Of a stretch of 64,000 nucleotides of DNA, positions 16,701 through 31,700 are shown in pieces. The DNA is from Marisa cornuarietis (taxonomy: Eukaryota > Mollusca > Gastropoda > Architaenioglossa > Ampullariidae): positions 1,054,001-1,118,000 of the forward strand of contig SMMW01000622.1 in NCBI GenBank assembly GCA_004794655.1, written 5' to 3'. The translations under genes and the position numbers were made by a program. A model generated the notes under the pieces. It searched no databases, had not been told where the DNA came from, and saw only the letters and a program-made list of their open reading frames with translations. Position 1 is the first letter of the stretch, and every line of letters starts with the position of its first letter.

Positions 16701-19700
16701 ACTGAATTATGAGTTACTGATGTATTGATGAATTATCCACTTTGGATTGCTAATGAGTTGTGTTTCAATGTTTTTGTTTGCAACAGACTCCTACTCAACA
16801 TCACTGACATCTGACTCAGATGATGACCTGATCCGCATGAACAAACCACTAATGACAGGTGAGTGAAATCTTAATGAAGTGACCTAACCATTGTGTGTTA
16901 CAAAGTTTAGAAACAGGTTTTCTTTAGCACAGTTCACCAGCTGATCTTGCTTCGATGTCAGTGGATTCCTCATACTTCTGTCATGTTGACATCTTGGTTT
17001 TTTCACTTTTCTTTTTCAGTATGATGTCTCGTTTTCACTTTTTTCTTCAGTATCTAGACTTTTTTCAAAAGCTTTGTATAGGGTGTGGTTTGTCCACCAC
17101 TTTACTCTTTTCCCCCGGCCCTTGTGCTTTGGTGTTGATGACTTTGCAGACTTGCTGATTTTGCCATTAATGTGATTGTTGAAATGATCACAACCACGTA
17201 GCCACATTACAACCATCATATCAGGCACTTAAATAGTACAATTGTGTTGGAGAAACAGATGTTATATGATTATCTTGATGGAGTATTGACACAAGAAATA
17301 AAGGACAGTTCGTATATTTTACATTAGCTGTGTTTCTTTTTTCAAAGAGTGAAAGATTTGCTACTATCCAAGAACACGTCTTTTCTCCCTTCCATTCCTC
17401 TGTGTATGAAGCATTATTGTCGGGGTGGAGGGAGGGAAGGGGGAAAAGAGACTGATAAACATTACATCTTTATATCTCTGATTCATTCTTTAATGACCCT
17501 CTGACTTATTTCAATAAAGCTAGCATATGCAATAATGAAGTATGCTGTGCAGCCACTGTGACCTCATTTTGCACTATTCTTATCCTGTGTTTGTCTGCTA
17601 TGCCATTATGAGATGACCCATCCCAGAATTGACCTACTACCAGCACTTGACCTTATTCACCACAAGTGTGCCATTGCTACCTAAGGTGAAGTGTGGGACA
17701 ATACCTAAGGCGTGTTGTAAGCAGGTGAAGTGTGGGACAACACACAGGCAAAATCAAACTGTTTAGAATCTCATAAAGAGTATGTTCATTTTAAATCTCA
17801 TTTCTTTTCTGTGTCTGGTCATATGCAACAAGTTGAGGGTTATGTAGGCTTTGTTTAATAAGAGAAATTGCATGGGACTGTTTCACAACATTTTGTCTGG
17901 TGCAGTGAAATCTCGCTCTCTGTCACATGACCTTATGATGCCTGTGTGGGACTGTTTACCAAGCCAAACAAAGACCTATGCCAAGCAAGCGTGCTGTATC
18001 TGATGCTGAAAAATGGGGTGGAGAGATCTCTTAAAATATAGTTTTAATAAGTTTCCAAATCACAGAAACTTGAGAAGAGAGTGGGCCATAAGATTGAAAA
18101 GACTCGGCCACCTAAAATAAAAAGCTTTGGGAGCCTGAAGACTTGCACAAACAAGCGAACAGTGTGGCTTACCAATTGTGTCTCAGCAGATGCAGTTCCT
18201 ACACTTTTTCAGCATAACGAAGTTGCCAAAAGAAAAAAAGATGGATCTGACAGATGATCTTCAGTTGCCAAATGATTACAGTATAAACAGGTCAGTGTCA
18301 CGAGTGCTACTACTGCTAGTGAAAATTGTAAACAAACTGCGATTCTCATTATTCTTAGACAGCATTACAGCCTGTAAAAGGTTAAAGATTGCATGTACAT
18401 AAAGTAAATGAAAATATTAGTACTTATATCAAACATGAACTGTAAAGATATATAGTATCTATCATGTGTGAGAAAAGTGCATTAAGCTGCAAGTATAAAA
18501 GAAAGATGCTGTTTTTGATCTGACACTATATTTTATTTTAAATTCATTATTTACTTTTTACAGATTGAAATGCTTTTTTATTGATTTATGTCTTTTGTAA
18601 GATGGCTTCTGTTTCAAAATACAAAATCTCAAAAATGTTTGAAAGAATACTTCTTACATAATGAGCATATTAACAAGTACCTGCACACATATTAAATCTT
18701 GTGTGCAGTGTAACAGATTATAAATATGATTGTATTCAACATTGAGGGCAGGGAAGAATTTTTCGTTAATAGTGCTCATTCCAGACCATGACTAGCCAAT
18801 TAAATAAACTGTGCATGCATGAAGGGGTGCGTTCAGAAAGATGCTGGACATCTTTCCAGTTCTGTTTTATGTTTTCCTCTTTTATTTAAACTCAATAAGA
18901 ATTCCAAATTTTTAAGTGATGGATATTCACTTCTAACAAGGATATTCAAAGCCAGAGATATAAACAACACTAAATACTTAGATGTAAAATGAACTTTTGT
19001 TCATTTGTTTTTGCTTTCTAAAATTCAAATATGCATGATTTTAATTGGTAATAAAATGAAAATGCCAGATAGGTGTGACCTGATGCTGGGGACTGTGAGA
19101 AGGATGGTTAGACAGGAAAGAGCTGATGCCTCACAGGCAGGGCAAAGACTGAAAGAATTCAACACTTGAAGAACACAGGTAAATAAACTTGTACACGTGT
19201 ATTGCTCTTCAAATAGTTGCTTTATCTCTAGCACACGTGTATTCTTCAATCAGTTGCTTTATCTCTTATGTTGGTGTAATGTATAAGTAATGGTGCATTG
19301 TGTCTGTTATCTAAATGTTAACTATTGACAAATACAGAAATACATATGCATTTCAAAGTGTTTACTTAATGAGTGTTTATTGTAATTCATGGATATGCAA
19401 GAAATTATAAAATTATGGCAATGTTGATGCATTGGTGAAACTGTTTTTAAATGTTTACAGAGCAATGAAGTGAATAATTTACGTGCTGTAGAGCTCTAGA
19501 GGTTAAAGAAGGGGTACAGAAACTGAAAGATAAGAGGATAATCAGTCACCCAATAAATGATCACCACTTGAGCATAAAAATACATTAGTGATTATCAGTT
19601 GCAGCCACACCATGAACATAAGATTATGTACTATTTTGATATCCATGGCTTAAGGTATTCAAGCACTTCAAACTAATCAAAAGATATCATTTTAACATTA

Positions 19701-22700
19701 TAATTTAACATCATGACTTCACAACTATAATTAACAACTGTTTTAATATATATTTTTTCTTCTGGTGGTGTCACAACATATTAAGGTTGTTGTAAATCAT
19801 GTATGATTCTTCTAAACCCTTAGAGGGATGAACACAAAGATTTTAGGCAAATCATAAGGAGAGAAGAGGGAAAATTATAAAAGAAAATTATTTTTTTACC
19901 CTTTTTTAATGATCTTTTCTGATTTTTTTCAGAGGGTGCTAAGACCATCAATACAGTTATTTGACCTAAGAATAATTTTAGTGTGTCATTTTGGTCTAAA
20001 AGCAAACTGAATTACATGTAGTGGTGTTCATCATCATTGCCAGAAGGTTTTGGCAGCTGGAATAAGACAAGTGGGTTTCCATCTGCAACTATGTTGTGGA
20101 TATCCATGAAGAGCAAGTGTCAGCATAATCGTTTGAAATATAGTGCCTGGATTAGAAAAGATATAAATATACACTATGGCAACATGTAAACTAGACCCTG
20201 GATTATATATTTAAACGTTACTTCAGGGGATAGTTTTGCTTCAAATGACAGAATACTTTCTAGCTTTTTGATTACTGTTTGCAAGAATTACACTGTAATG
20301 TGACAGTTCAAAGTGCAATACTTAGGAAAAGAGTATCCAAAAATTGTGCTACATGCTTTGTTACAGGACACTACAGCATGATTCTTGAAAATATAATAAA
20401 AACCCATTTTTTCTTTGGTTTCCTCCATTCTGTGTGTGTGTGTTCTAAGAATGTGTCTGTACAAATGACTGTAAGGTAATGTGATCCCTGCTAAATATGT
20501 GTGCTTATGCACTTCAGGTGTATTGTGGATGTTATCCAAAATGTTTTGAGCCCACCATCAGTGGTGGAAAAAAGCACTATTCATTAGCTATACATATAGA
20601 TTAATTTTTTTATTTAAATTACCCTATTTTTTGTTGGTTGATGCACAGCTATAGATTATATAGAGATTATCATTTTAAATATTAGATTGCTTGATATCTG
20701 CTACAGAGAAAACTAATAGCTCACATGCTTCTAATTACAATTGGAGCAGGGGCTATGTCTTATAAAATCTAAGTTACAACTGGAAATGCAGACAATTTCC
20801 AGCCATGCCTTTGTGGCTGGTAATACATTTCTGGATACCATCAAAATGTTCTTCAATTTCTGAATAAAAATAACATCATTTCACAACAAACACCACATAA
20901 CACTAGCAGACATTATTCCTCTTCTCAAGAAAAAGAAGAAAAACTAGGCGGCAGATACTATACTAGATTATTGTAAAACGCAGATGTCTCAAAGTATTGA
21001 TTTTTTAATCTAAAATTATTTGAGCACGTTTATTTCATGGTTGTATAGTTTACTTATACACAGCATACCGTAACACACACATATATATATATAAAAATAA
21101 CATTAATATTACAATGTGCACTGTATGATTAGTAAAACTAATACATTTGGAATAGTTAGACTGCCAAGTGCAAGTATTTTTATTCTTTAAAAATACTTCG
21201 ATATAAAATCGTCAACAACATCCAGTGCAAGGCGATAGGTTACAGTAAATGCGTTGTAGCCCTACCCTTTCGCTGCCTTTTTTAAAATAATTTTTTGTGT
21301 CCAAAGCTTTCGATGTCCAGCCGATCCCTGTGTCAATTGAATATTATTATTCATAGGCATTTTATTCGTTGAGACACCACCGATCGCTTGTTTTGAAATG
21401 CTAGCAATGACCGACTCGCACTTGTCACGCGGTGACGTCAGAGACAAAGTTCGTCTGCTACTGCAAACTGGGAACGTCTCGCCTTTACTCGGCGGAAGGC
21501 GACAACGAGTCGATTCCACTGGAATTTTTTTCGCGTTTTATAAACATCGGCAACCTGTATGGTGCTGATTAGTTTTCATAAAGAGAGTAAAGACATAATA
21601 ATTTCTCCTGTATTGCTCTCATGGGCTGCAGTGGTAATTAAATATAATTTTCAAACATTTTGCACTATCGTCACAGCCTTGTGCGTACCTTTAAAAGAGG
21701 ACTGAAGACGCCAGTAGCAAGAATAAAAAGTGGAGGGGAGATGCAAACATTTTGGTAAAAGAAGTCAATTTATACTGTTTCACAGAGAACTAGACATAGT
21801 CAGTTAGATGGTCTAGTAGAAGAGCTCAAGCATATATAAAAAATATTGTTTAAAAGAGTCAGTAGGTCAGAAGTCAGAAGTCTTTATATTTGGAAATAAG
21901 ATCTTTTTTTCAGCTGGCACAGCTGGTTTGCTCATAGATTTGTGTTTATACTTTGCTCCTGCCAAAGAAGTCTTATTTTGTGAACAACATAATACAGAAG
22001 CCCATTTCAGTGTTTAATGTTGTCAGGAGGAATAAAACTTTCCTTTTGATTTTCTGTTGATTGTTATGAATTTCTTCTTAAGTGCAATGCTTGAATAGGA
22101 AGTCACACATGCAAACACACATGTGAATGTACTTAAAAGAGTAGTAGATTCAGTATGTACAAGGAAAACTATACTGAATTTTGTTTATTGATTGAAATAA
22201 TACATTTCTTTCTTTTGATTGTTGTAGATTTATGGTAACATTGCCACACACATTTATTGTAATTATTTTTTCTGTGCTTTTAAGTACCACCAGTGAATAA
22301 ACAATTTCAATGTGCCACATACTGCAGTATTCAGTGATATAAAAAAAAATTGATGTGCAGGCAGCATCATTAGAAGTAAGTGAAGTTGGAAAAATGCTCT
22401 AGACTGCACGATAGTGTACACGTGATTGATGGCTGTTACAGATACACACATAAAGGACTTCTCTGGTTGTGGAAAACTGACCAACATCCTCACACAGCAA
22501 CGGTATGGACATTCAGCTAGCAGCAGCTTTCCTGCTTTGGACCGCTGCTCCCCACTCCCTGTTGTGGATGATCACCATACCCTTGAGCGACTGTCCCCAC
22601 TAGAGGTTCAGCGCAAGCATATTGGCTCTGAAAGCCGGTATGACTGGTTTAAGGTGTGTTAGCAACTTTTCTGCTAGCTATTATCCCTCCACATCTAAAG

Positions 22701-25700
22701 AAGTACTTTTGGTTTTGCAGCATTTGCCATTCCATCTTGTGTAAAATCTCTGGCACAATGTTAAAAAAAGCTGTTCCCCCTTTGGGGCGAAAAAGTGTAA
22801 AGTGTTGAATATTCTATAAAATTAGCTCTCTGTGATGAAAAGATGGAACCAGTTTACAGTATTTCTTGTGTAAGCTGTTACTAGTGCATTAAGTTCAGGT
22901 AGAAGAACATGTATGTTGTCGTCCGCATGGCTGTGACTTATTCTACAAAGATTAACTTACAAAGCCAACTTAAAATTTCCACACTTTATGCCAACACTTA
23001 TAAACAGATAGGGCATAACTTAGCATTTTTACTTATATTAGTGTTATATTTTTTTATTTAAATGGTAGACACCCCTTTCTTTTTCAAACGACTGATCTTA
23101 TGGATAAAACTGCAGTGAACAGTTTAGTTACGTAAAATCTTGTGCACTTCTTTCTTTAGAATCAATTTGAGGGAGCCTTGAGTGAGCTGCAGTCTCTGAA
23201 ACAACAAAACGCAGAAAAGATTGGACAGTTGTCAAAGGAAGCAGAGTATTTCAGAAACATATATAAAAAGTCTGAGGCCCTTGTACAGCAAATGCAGGAT
23301 GAAGCACGAAGTACAAAAGAACTGAATGCAGAACTAATAGCAGCCAAACAACACCTGCAAGAGACTGTTACACAGGTGAAAATATTGATCAGCTTTGAAA
23401 ACAAAGTTTTAAGCAAGATACAGCTCTGAAATTTGATGAAAATCTTTTTTAGCCATTTTGAGATTATCGCATATTATAAATATTATCTTATGCTTATCTT
23501 GTCCTCTTCCCACACTTCCAAGTAGTTTTGTTGTAAAACCATGTAAGTGACTGGTTTTATATTTTGTTCTCGTGCTCAGAATTAGCAAAAATAGAGAATG
23601 TTTGAGACAAAGGAATATAAGTCTTTTGAAAAACTGGATCATACCATATACTAGCAGAAAGAACATTCATTCAGCATTTAAACAAAAGACATGGAAATGT
23701 CCACATGCAGATTCCTGCCCCTTTTTTGGACAAGATTTTTCACACAAGACAAAGAGCTGGAAAATTCCTCATTCGAGCAATGCATACAATTTGAATATAA
23801 CCAGTCATGATTGTATTTCTTAAGAACTGTAACCATGCCATTTAAAAATAATCATAAAATAATTTTTTATCTGCAAACACCAAAAAATCAACTTTTTCTT
23901 CTGTAAGCAATTTTAATAGAGAACATTTTGAGTTTACTCACAAATGAAAAACAGTTTAATTGTTTTAGCACCATTATGTGGTTTACAGAAAAATATTTCG
24001 AAGTTTCATTTAAGGGCCAAACAAATGAAATCAAAACAGTTATTGACAGAAATCAAGAAGTTATGTAAATATTCAGTATTCTATTTCAGTTTACATCTTG
24101 CCTTAAAAAATGAAAATATTTTCTTGTTATGCATGCTTCAGCCTTGTTTTGGGTAAACCATCTTAATACCAAAGCACAGTACTATATGATATACTACCAT
24201 AGCTTTATTTTCTATCAATTCTTAATGTTCACTTAGTGGCCATGGTAGTAAAGAAAGGAAAGGAAAAGTTGGAAAATGGAATTCTTGAAAGAGTATTTGG
24301 TCATAAACACAGTTCGCATCTGTCACTACTACAGTGAAGGTTGGCTGTCCTGGGTGCAGCTCTCGTCTCGGGCATGCTGTTCTTTTTCTGCATATGGGAT
24401 CTGTTTATGGGGTTGGCTGCCTTGCCGTGATATAGCCTTAGTTAGTGGCTCAGTGTAAAACAAAATTCACACCCCCCCTCCCTCTGTATTTTATGTACAA
24501 ATTATTTTCACTATCAGAGGAGATCATTCATATTGGTGCAAAATATGGTAATGGTAAATTTATTGGACTTCACACTATAATGTAGTGTAATTCATGGCTC
24601 ATTAGACCCAGTCTCACTAAAATATTGAAAAATCAAAGTTGTACCAAAGCTGTTTGAATTTTTTATTAAAAAATTATAAAGGGGAACAGCGTAGGTTGTT
24701 TTAGTAAAAAAAAAAAGTAAAAAATTTGAAATAATGTTATATTTATAAGTTTTATTAAAATGCTTTTAGTTTTCTTAACAGCTTCATTGACAGCATTTCT
24801 GGTCTCTTAGTCCAGATCCAGAAAGACCAAGCCAATATCTCTTATTCAATATATAAAATATATGGCACATAAAGCAGAGAAAAGTATGCTTTTCTTGCAG
24901 CTGGAGAAGCTTCGTGAGGAGGACAAACATGAGATGGCAGAACTCCGGGCACAGTATCATAAGGCGGTAGCTTCGTTCACAAGTCCTACAGCAGGAGCAT
25001 CCAATACGGATGGTTTTACAGATGTATATGACGTGTCACTTGAAAAGTATGAAGTGCTTCGAAAGGAATACGACAAGTTACGAGAGCGCTATGCAGACTT
25101 AGCTTCATCACATTCTTCGGTTCGCTGCCAGCTGGATGCTGTTGCTGATATTCGGAAGCAGGTAATATAAGCAATAGAATTTAATATATATTTTTGGGTT
25201 ATTGTAATGATTCAGATATTGGGTTTAATGTATGATTTTCTATCACTTACAGGATAAGCTATTTAAGAATAATTAGATTTAAGATGGGATTACTAAGTAT
25301 TGTTTTGTCCTTTAACTGACAACTGCACTCTTTAATGTGAAGTTGGAAGATGCACGCATGGAGCGAGATACTGCTTTGCGTGAGAGGAGACAGCTACAAC
25401 AACACTATGCAGCAGTTGTCCAGAAACTTGAGGAAGCATTACATGAGAAACACGAGGTTGTGTCAAAAATTACCTGCATGCGGCATGAACATGAGAACTT
25501 GAGACAGGTGGTAGCCAAACAGATACAGCAGTTGCAAAATGATTGTAGTAAGGCTTTGGCTGAGCGTGATGCAGCTGTTCAGGAGTACACACAGGTAGGT
25601 AGCTGTCCAAGAATTTAATATCTGTGATATATATATATATATAAGATTGTGATGTACACATTTATGTGCATGTGTGTGTCCTGCTTCTAGAATGATGTTC

Positions 25701-28700
25701 AAAATGTGTCTCATCATTTCTAGCATTGTGCACTTTCTTATACCTGCGAGTTGCTTATTTGGAAATAATGTAGATTTTTGGATGATTTTTTTTTTCAACA
25801 AACATGGCAAACTTTTGTTTATATTCCTGTTAAATACTAATTGTAGGAAATGTGTCTTACAACAGATAATGTCAGAACGTGACACCGTACACAAAGAGAT
25901 TGAACAACTTCAAGACAGGTTATCAGAAATGACAGGTCTGACTGAAAAGCTGAAAGCAGACAAACTATCAGCCCTGCAGGAAGTTGAGCATTTGCAACAA
26001 GAACTGGCAGCAGCCCTAGCAGCACGAGACAAGTTCAAGCTGGAATCACAGGGTGCGATGGAGGCTCGAGCACAACTAGAAGCAGAGCGTCGGGAACTGA
26101 AAAAGGAATTTGAGTTGATGGAGCAACAGCGAGACATTGCAAGGAAAGAGAGGCATCAAGCATTGGAACAAATGGATGCATTGATCAAAGAGACATATGA
26201 GAAGACACAAAAAGAGAAGGCAGAGGAAATGGACCAAGTTGCCAAGGAGACAGAGGTCCTAAAGAAGCAGATTGACAAAATGAAGAATGAACTAACTGGT
26301 GAGACGGAACATGGCTTCCACTTTAAAATATACAAAGTATATAGAAGGAAAACTTAACCTTTATACTCAAGAAGAAAGATGCATTCACTGGAGCTTTCCA
26401 TATCAATGTGGTTTTTGTTTGGTGTTTTGGATGTGGATCTTTTTTTATGCTTCAGTTCTTAAAATTTTTGAAAAAAATGCTTTAGGATGAAAAGCTAAAA
26501 AAAAAGGAAGAAAGAAAGTCTGTAAAGGCATTTCTGTCTTGTAGATGCAGAACAGGAAGCCATTGTTGCTACCAAACGCCGTGATTGGGCCTTTAGCGAA
26601 ATTGATAAGATCGTACAAGAAAGGGAGAGCATTCGAACATTGTGTGATAACCTTCGTCGTGACCGTGATCGTGCTGTCAGTGAGCTGGCAAAAGCCTTGC
26701 GCACATCTGATGAATGTGAGAAACAGAAGAATGATGCTGTAAAAGAGTTGAAAGAAGTGAGGTAAGTGTCATTAAGACTTGAACATTGTGAAATGTGGTA
26801 AGATAAGAAATATGTGATAGTTCTTTTTTACAGCAACATTAATGTGTAACATGTCTAACATGTTTGCATCAAGTTTCGTTCAGTTTGCTATACCAAGATT
26901 TGGATTTAAACAGGCTACAGCTCAAACAGTATAAATGCATTGAACTTTGACCCAAAGGGTGGGCATAGAAGGGGAGCATAATGTAAATGGAACTTTTGTC
27001 ATTGAAACTGGGAAGGGTAAAAATCCCTGTGAAATGCGTACAATATTTTCCTTCAGGTTAAATGTGACAGTTGAGCAATGAGTTTCTAGTAAGTGATGGA
27101 ATGGTAAGCTCCAACTGATAGTTATTTTTTCAGTTTGTTGTCATGAGAAAGATTTTCATCAGGATCATTGCATGTGATCTTTTACAGTACAAGGATAACT
27201 GGGGGACATACTTGTCTATCATTTTATGTATAAAATGCATACTGTTTTGCATTAATGTACATATTTACTTTGATTTTTAGGAAATATTCTTTAAAAATTA
27301 ATGTGAATTACATCTGTATTGTAGGGGTAGGTATTTAAACATAGCTATTGATATAGCTATGCATCATGTTGCTGTCACAGAGTACCTTTCCACATAACTG
27401 CATTGAGTTAAAGGCTGATTTCATGTTACAAGAAAACAGTGCTTATCCCATCTGTTTCTTGTGACCTACCATAGTGGGATTGATGATGTCAAAAATTTAA
27501 AGGCACTGCACTGTTTTCTTTTTTAAAAAGACACGTCTTGGACTGCATAAAGTAAATCTTTTTATAATTTGTTTCTTTCCTTTAGACTTTGCAGTCATTA
27601 ATCAGACTGTGACATCTGTAAAGGTAGCCCCCCCTTTTTTTTTTTTGAGAAGCTGCAAATTGTCTTTTACACAGGCCCAAGAATTGTTCAGCTTCTCAGC
27701 TTTTCATGAATAATATTAAGCTTGAAGAATATTATCAGCCATATGTTGCAAAATACTTCTGAGCACATAGTAATGCGGTGTTTCTTACTTCTGCTTCTCT
27801 CTTGACAGAGAAAAGTATGAAGCATTAGCTGAGAGAGATGCAAGGCGACAGCAACTTAATTCCATCAGTCACAACCACAGTCGAGACTCTGCAATTGATG
27901 CAGACCTCCAGGAGTGGGAAACAGAGACTTTAGAAATAGAGCTTGTGAGTTTAAATATAAGATTTTTCACCGAAAACTTTGCTGATGGTCATGAGTAGAA
28001 GGTTTTACTTAAATTTTAACAGTTTTTATATTGTAACATTTGTTGAAGAATAAGGACAGGGAAGAAGAGAGCTAAAAGCACTGTTATTTTGAAACACCCC
28101 AGTGAATCATTCCTCACCATCAAAAATCATTACTGACGCAATATTCAAAGTTTTTCAGGAATAAGGTTGGTGAGTTTCACTATCTGTTCAAGAACCAATT
28201 TTGATATTATTTATTGTATATATTAATGAGACTAATAGTTTAATTTTTTTATAATGCTGTTATGCTGTTTGTGATTTTTTTTTTTTTTTTGCTTGGTCAT
28301 GTGTCAACCACCCTAGTTAAAAACAGTGTGCTAAACAAACTAAAGCTACTTGTGGAAAAGATCACCTAAAAGCCAGCAAGATACAGAAGTAAATAATTCA
28401 GATTTTAATGATTGAAAGTACTGTAATGACCCATATCATCGTTGTGCATAATGTAGGCAAAGACAACCACAAAAAAAGAGTAATTCCAACTTTAAGAGCA
28501 GGAATGTATTTGAAAGTGATAAATTCTCTGTTCATCTGCCTGTATTTCTTATCAGCTACAACATGAGAATGTTTGCACTCAAGGATCCTTGTTCAATCAA
28601 AAATATTCAGCAAGATTACTTACTTACTCTTCAGTACCTGAGGCTGTACATAAGGCATCCTGTTAGAGACCTCTATTTTTGTCTGTCAGCAGCAAGTTTA

Positions 28701-31700
28701 GCCATGCTGCTCCAGGACAATTTCTGGTCCTTTAATTCTTGTTCTAATTCTGCAAGATAGACCACTTGAGAGTTTGATGGCAGGCAGTGGGCGCAGAATG
28801 CATGGTCACTCCACCTATGGCAAACACTGCCAGGGATGTGGCACCTTTGTTCTACTGTTCATGTACTGTGAACTTTGGTTTACAATACAGAAGAAAGACA
28901 AGTGCATGCGCATGCACACACACACACACACACATATGAACAGGAGAAGTAAAGAAGCAGTGGCACACATACATATGTATCAAACTGACAAGTTTCTAAT
29001 CAAGAAAAAGTTTAAATATTTCAAATTTGCTTTAGCAATGATTTTGCAAGTAACATTTATTTGTGACAATTTTTGCTCCTAGATCATATGAAGAGAATGT
29101 AGTTGTCATATATACTGATATTTCCTTACACTCAATTCCTTTTGCAAAAAAATGGTAAATATATATATGTAACATTTTTCTGGGTTTTCTCCTATTGCAA
29201 ATGCAACAGAAAAAGAGTGTTGTTTTCCTTCAAAAGAAAATCAGGCATATATTTAAGATTGCCTGATCTGCGCTTGCAGGGCAGGAGAGGGAGAGGGGCA
29301 CATGAGGGAACTTGATTTGTCTTCCATACTTTTGAGAAATCGAGCTCTGACTCTATGTAGAGCAGTTTAGATTTCCTGAATACAGTTTCCAGTTCCTCTA
29401 CCACAGTCACTAGTTAAGCTGTTGGGATTACTAGCCCTTCCTTTATGTGAGTTATAACTTGCTTGAGTGTAAGCAGGACTTCTTTTACTATTCTTACTAG
29501 GTTTCAGATGATCATTTCTTGACTCAGGAAAGGATAGTTCTTTGGCAGAACTGATAACAGAAAAGCCCAGCAGGGAAACTTTGCATCTTTGAGTTTGCTT
29601 GTCATTCTTTTCACCATAAGCCACTGGAGTAGCTGTATGTGCACTGAGCACCAGTCTTGTTAAATGTCAGAAGAAATTGATCTCCATCTTTGTAGTTGCT
29701 TTTTACATTGTGCATGATGAATCTGTCTGCCATCAATCACCTGGTGGAGAAAGAACTGACATCCTGAGGATTTGGAAAATCTACCTACCATTCTTGAGTT
29801 TATATTACAGAAAATGGCTTTCTGTGAAGTTTTGGCTCAGTCTGCATGGAAGAATTTTATCTCTTTTATTTCAAGATTTCCTTAGTTGTAGCAGCCTTTT
29901 TATGGCTGAAAAACCTGGTAACTTGATTTGCTTTTGTGCAGGTTTTGGAGCCATTCTGATGCAGCCCTCACCACAAAAAACTATGTATTTTCATGAAGTA
30001 TTGTTGCTTTGCATGAGCCTGCAAGGGTTTTTAAGCAATTTTTGAAAAAGAAATAATTGAAATCCTCTAGTCTGATAGTTTTGACAACTCAGTACAGTGT
30101 GCTATAAGCCACTGCCTAGCATTCTTACCTGAAGAATAATAATGGAAAAAGGAACTAGTGGGCACACTGGAATGCAGGGCAATGTGGCTTCACTTTCCTG
30201 CTTCAGCAGTCTCTCTTTAGGAGTTTCTTTGGGTCAGTTGTTTGCCTTTTGTATCCATTTTCAGAAAGTTTTATATGTAGAAGATAATGGTTGTGTCTTA
30301 CAATAATCACTCAGAAACTTGGATTGAAATAACTTGATTAGTGAGAAAAATAGCTGGATGAAATGAAGGAAGCAGGTTTCATTCATGAGGAAAATACATT
30401 CGTTCTTGTTTGAATTTTTTAAGCTCTTATGATATATAGACATGGTTTTGAATGCAGTGGTCAGTGTAATTCATTTACTGGCAGGATGCAGTGGATGGGC
30501 ATGACTTTGGATTTGAGCTTGTCGGAGGCAAAGAAGATCCCCAGTTCCCCAGTGACAACTCTCTTTTCGTCAGCCATGTTGTCAAGGGGGGCACTGCTGA
30601 AGGCAAATTAAGGTTGGTTGTTGAAGAACTTCATCATCATATACCACCTCACTTTTTTCTCCTTTTTTTGCATTAGATGTTCTTTTTATTAGTTATACAG
30701 TGTGGCATTATAAAGGCTTTTAAGTATTTGGTTATGGATTCCATAAATCATCAATTTCTAAAGTTCTTAATTTTAAGCTTTAAAAGCTTTTGAGTTGACA
30801 CAGTTCACTCCCATCTTCCGTCCCCATGCTTTATTGCAATATCAGAGATTATCTTTTTCAAAAGATTTGAACTAAGGAATAAAATATCAAAAAGCATTTC
30901 AGATGTAGTTTGCTTTTTGAACAGTATAAGCTGCTTCAAGTGTAATAAAGTGATAGACATTTGGATGGAATATCTTTGTTTGGCTCTTTCTTTTACTCTG
31001 CTCTATACAATGTACTACACAGAAGCATGTTATATTGTATCCATATCTATATGATAATTTTTCCTTCTTTTTCTTTCCATCCAACACTTTTTATGCTCAT
31101 TACTTACTTATTTGAGCTGTTCTGCAACATATATCTGGAAGAGTTAGTGGGGTGAATTTGTGGCTTGACCCAAAATTAATTGGAACACAAGCTTCTCTTT
31201 AATTCTCTCTGAAATAGAGAAAAACTTCTTTTACACAATACAGCAATTATAAATAAGTCAATTCTGCACAATTGAATAATTATGTTTTGAAAATTCTATC
31301 TTGGGAAATGGCATTAATGGCAACAGTAATCCCCCCTCCATTGCTGAATACTATATGTTTGATGCATGTTCTTTAGTAAAAATTACTGTTATATATAAAA
31401 TTATTAATACATCAAATTATTTCAGTTATTTTTCTATCATTTCTTTGAATTCACCAGAAATCAATCAAAATGGTGTATAGACAGACAGATCTGCAAAGTC
31501 ACAGAATCTTCTCTGTTTCAGCAAAATAAAGGCATATGTTCCAGTTACTTTTGGGTCTTGGTGCTATTTTTTTACAGACCTACCATTTGTGTGCCAGAAT
31601 ACAACAGATATATTCTTATTTTGTGTGCTTTTTTTTCCTTTCCTGTTGTCACACTGTTTTAAATGCTTGCAGGGTGAATGATATGCTTCTTAAAATCAAC

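Larger units (their letters stand above)
13797..16786. other. DLG5 intron 1
   Basis: AT-rich intron. It contains a fold-back repeat at about 15,172-15,480 and a 487 bp MITE at 15,701-16,187. Elsewhere nothing recognisable was seen. Confidence 0.6.
16859..22441. other. DLG5 intron 2 (5.6 kb)
   Basis: The longest intron. It contains a 40 bp-period tandem duplication at 19,193-19,265 and a CpG-rich island at 21,190-21,570. An exon-like segment near 18,190-18,290 is open and ends in CAG|GTCAGT, but its phase does not fit exons 2 and 3. No LINE or known RNA gene was recognised. Confidence 0.5.

Noticed and set aside
28560..30060. Possible retrotransposon or pseudogene in DLG5 intron 9
   Set aside because: Several open frames and a higher GC patch drew attention, but no motif of reverse transcriptase, integrase, transposase or a host protein could be read in any frame.
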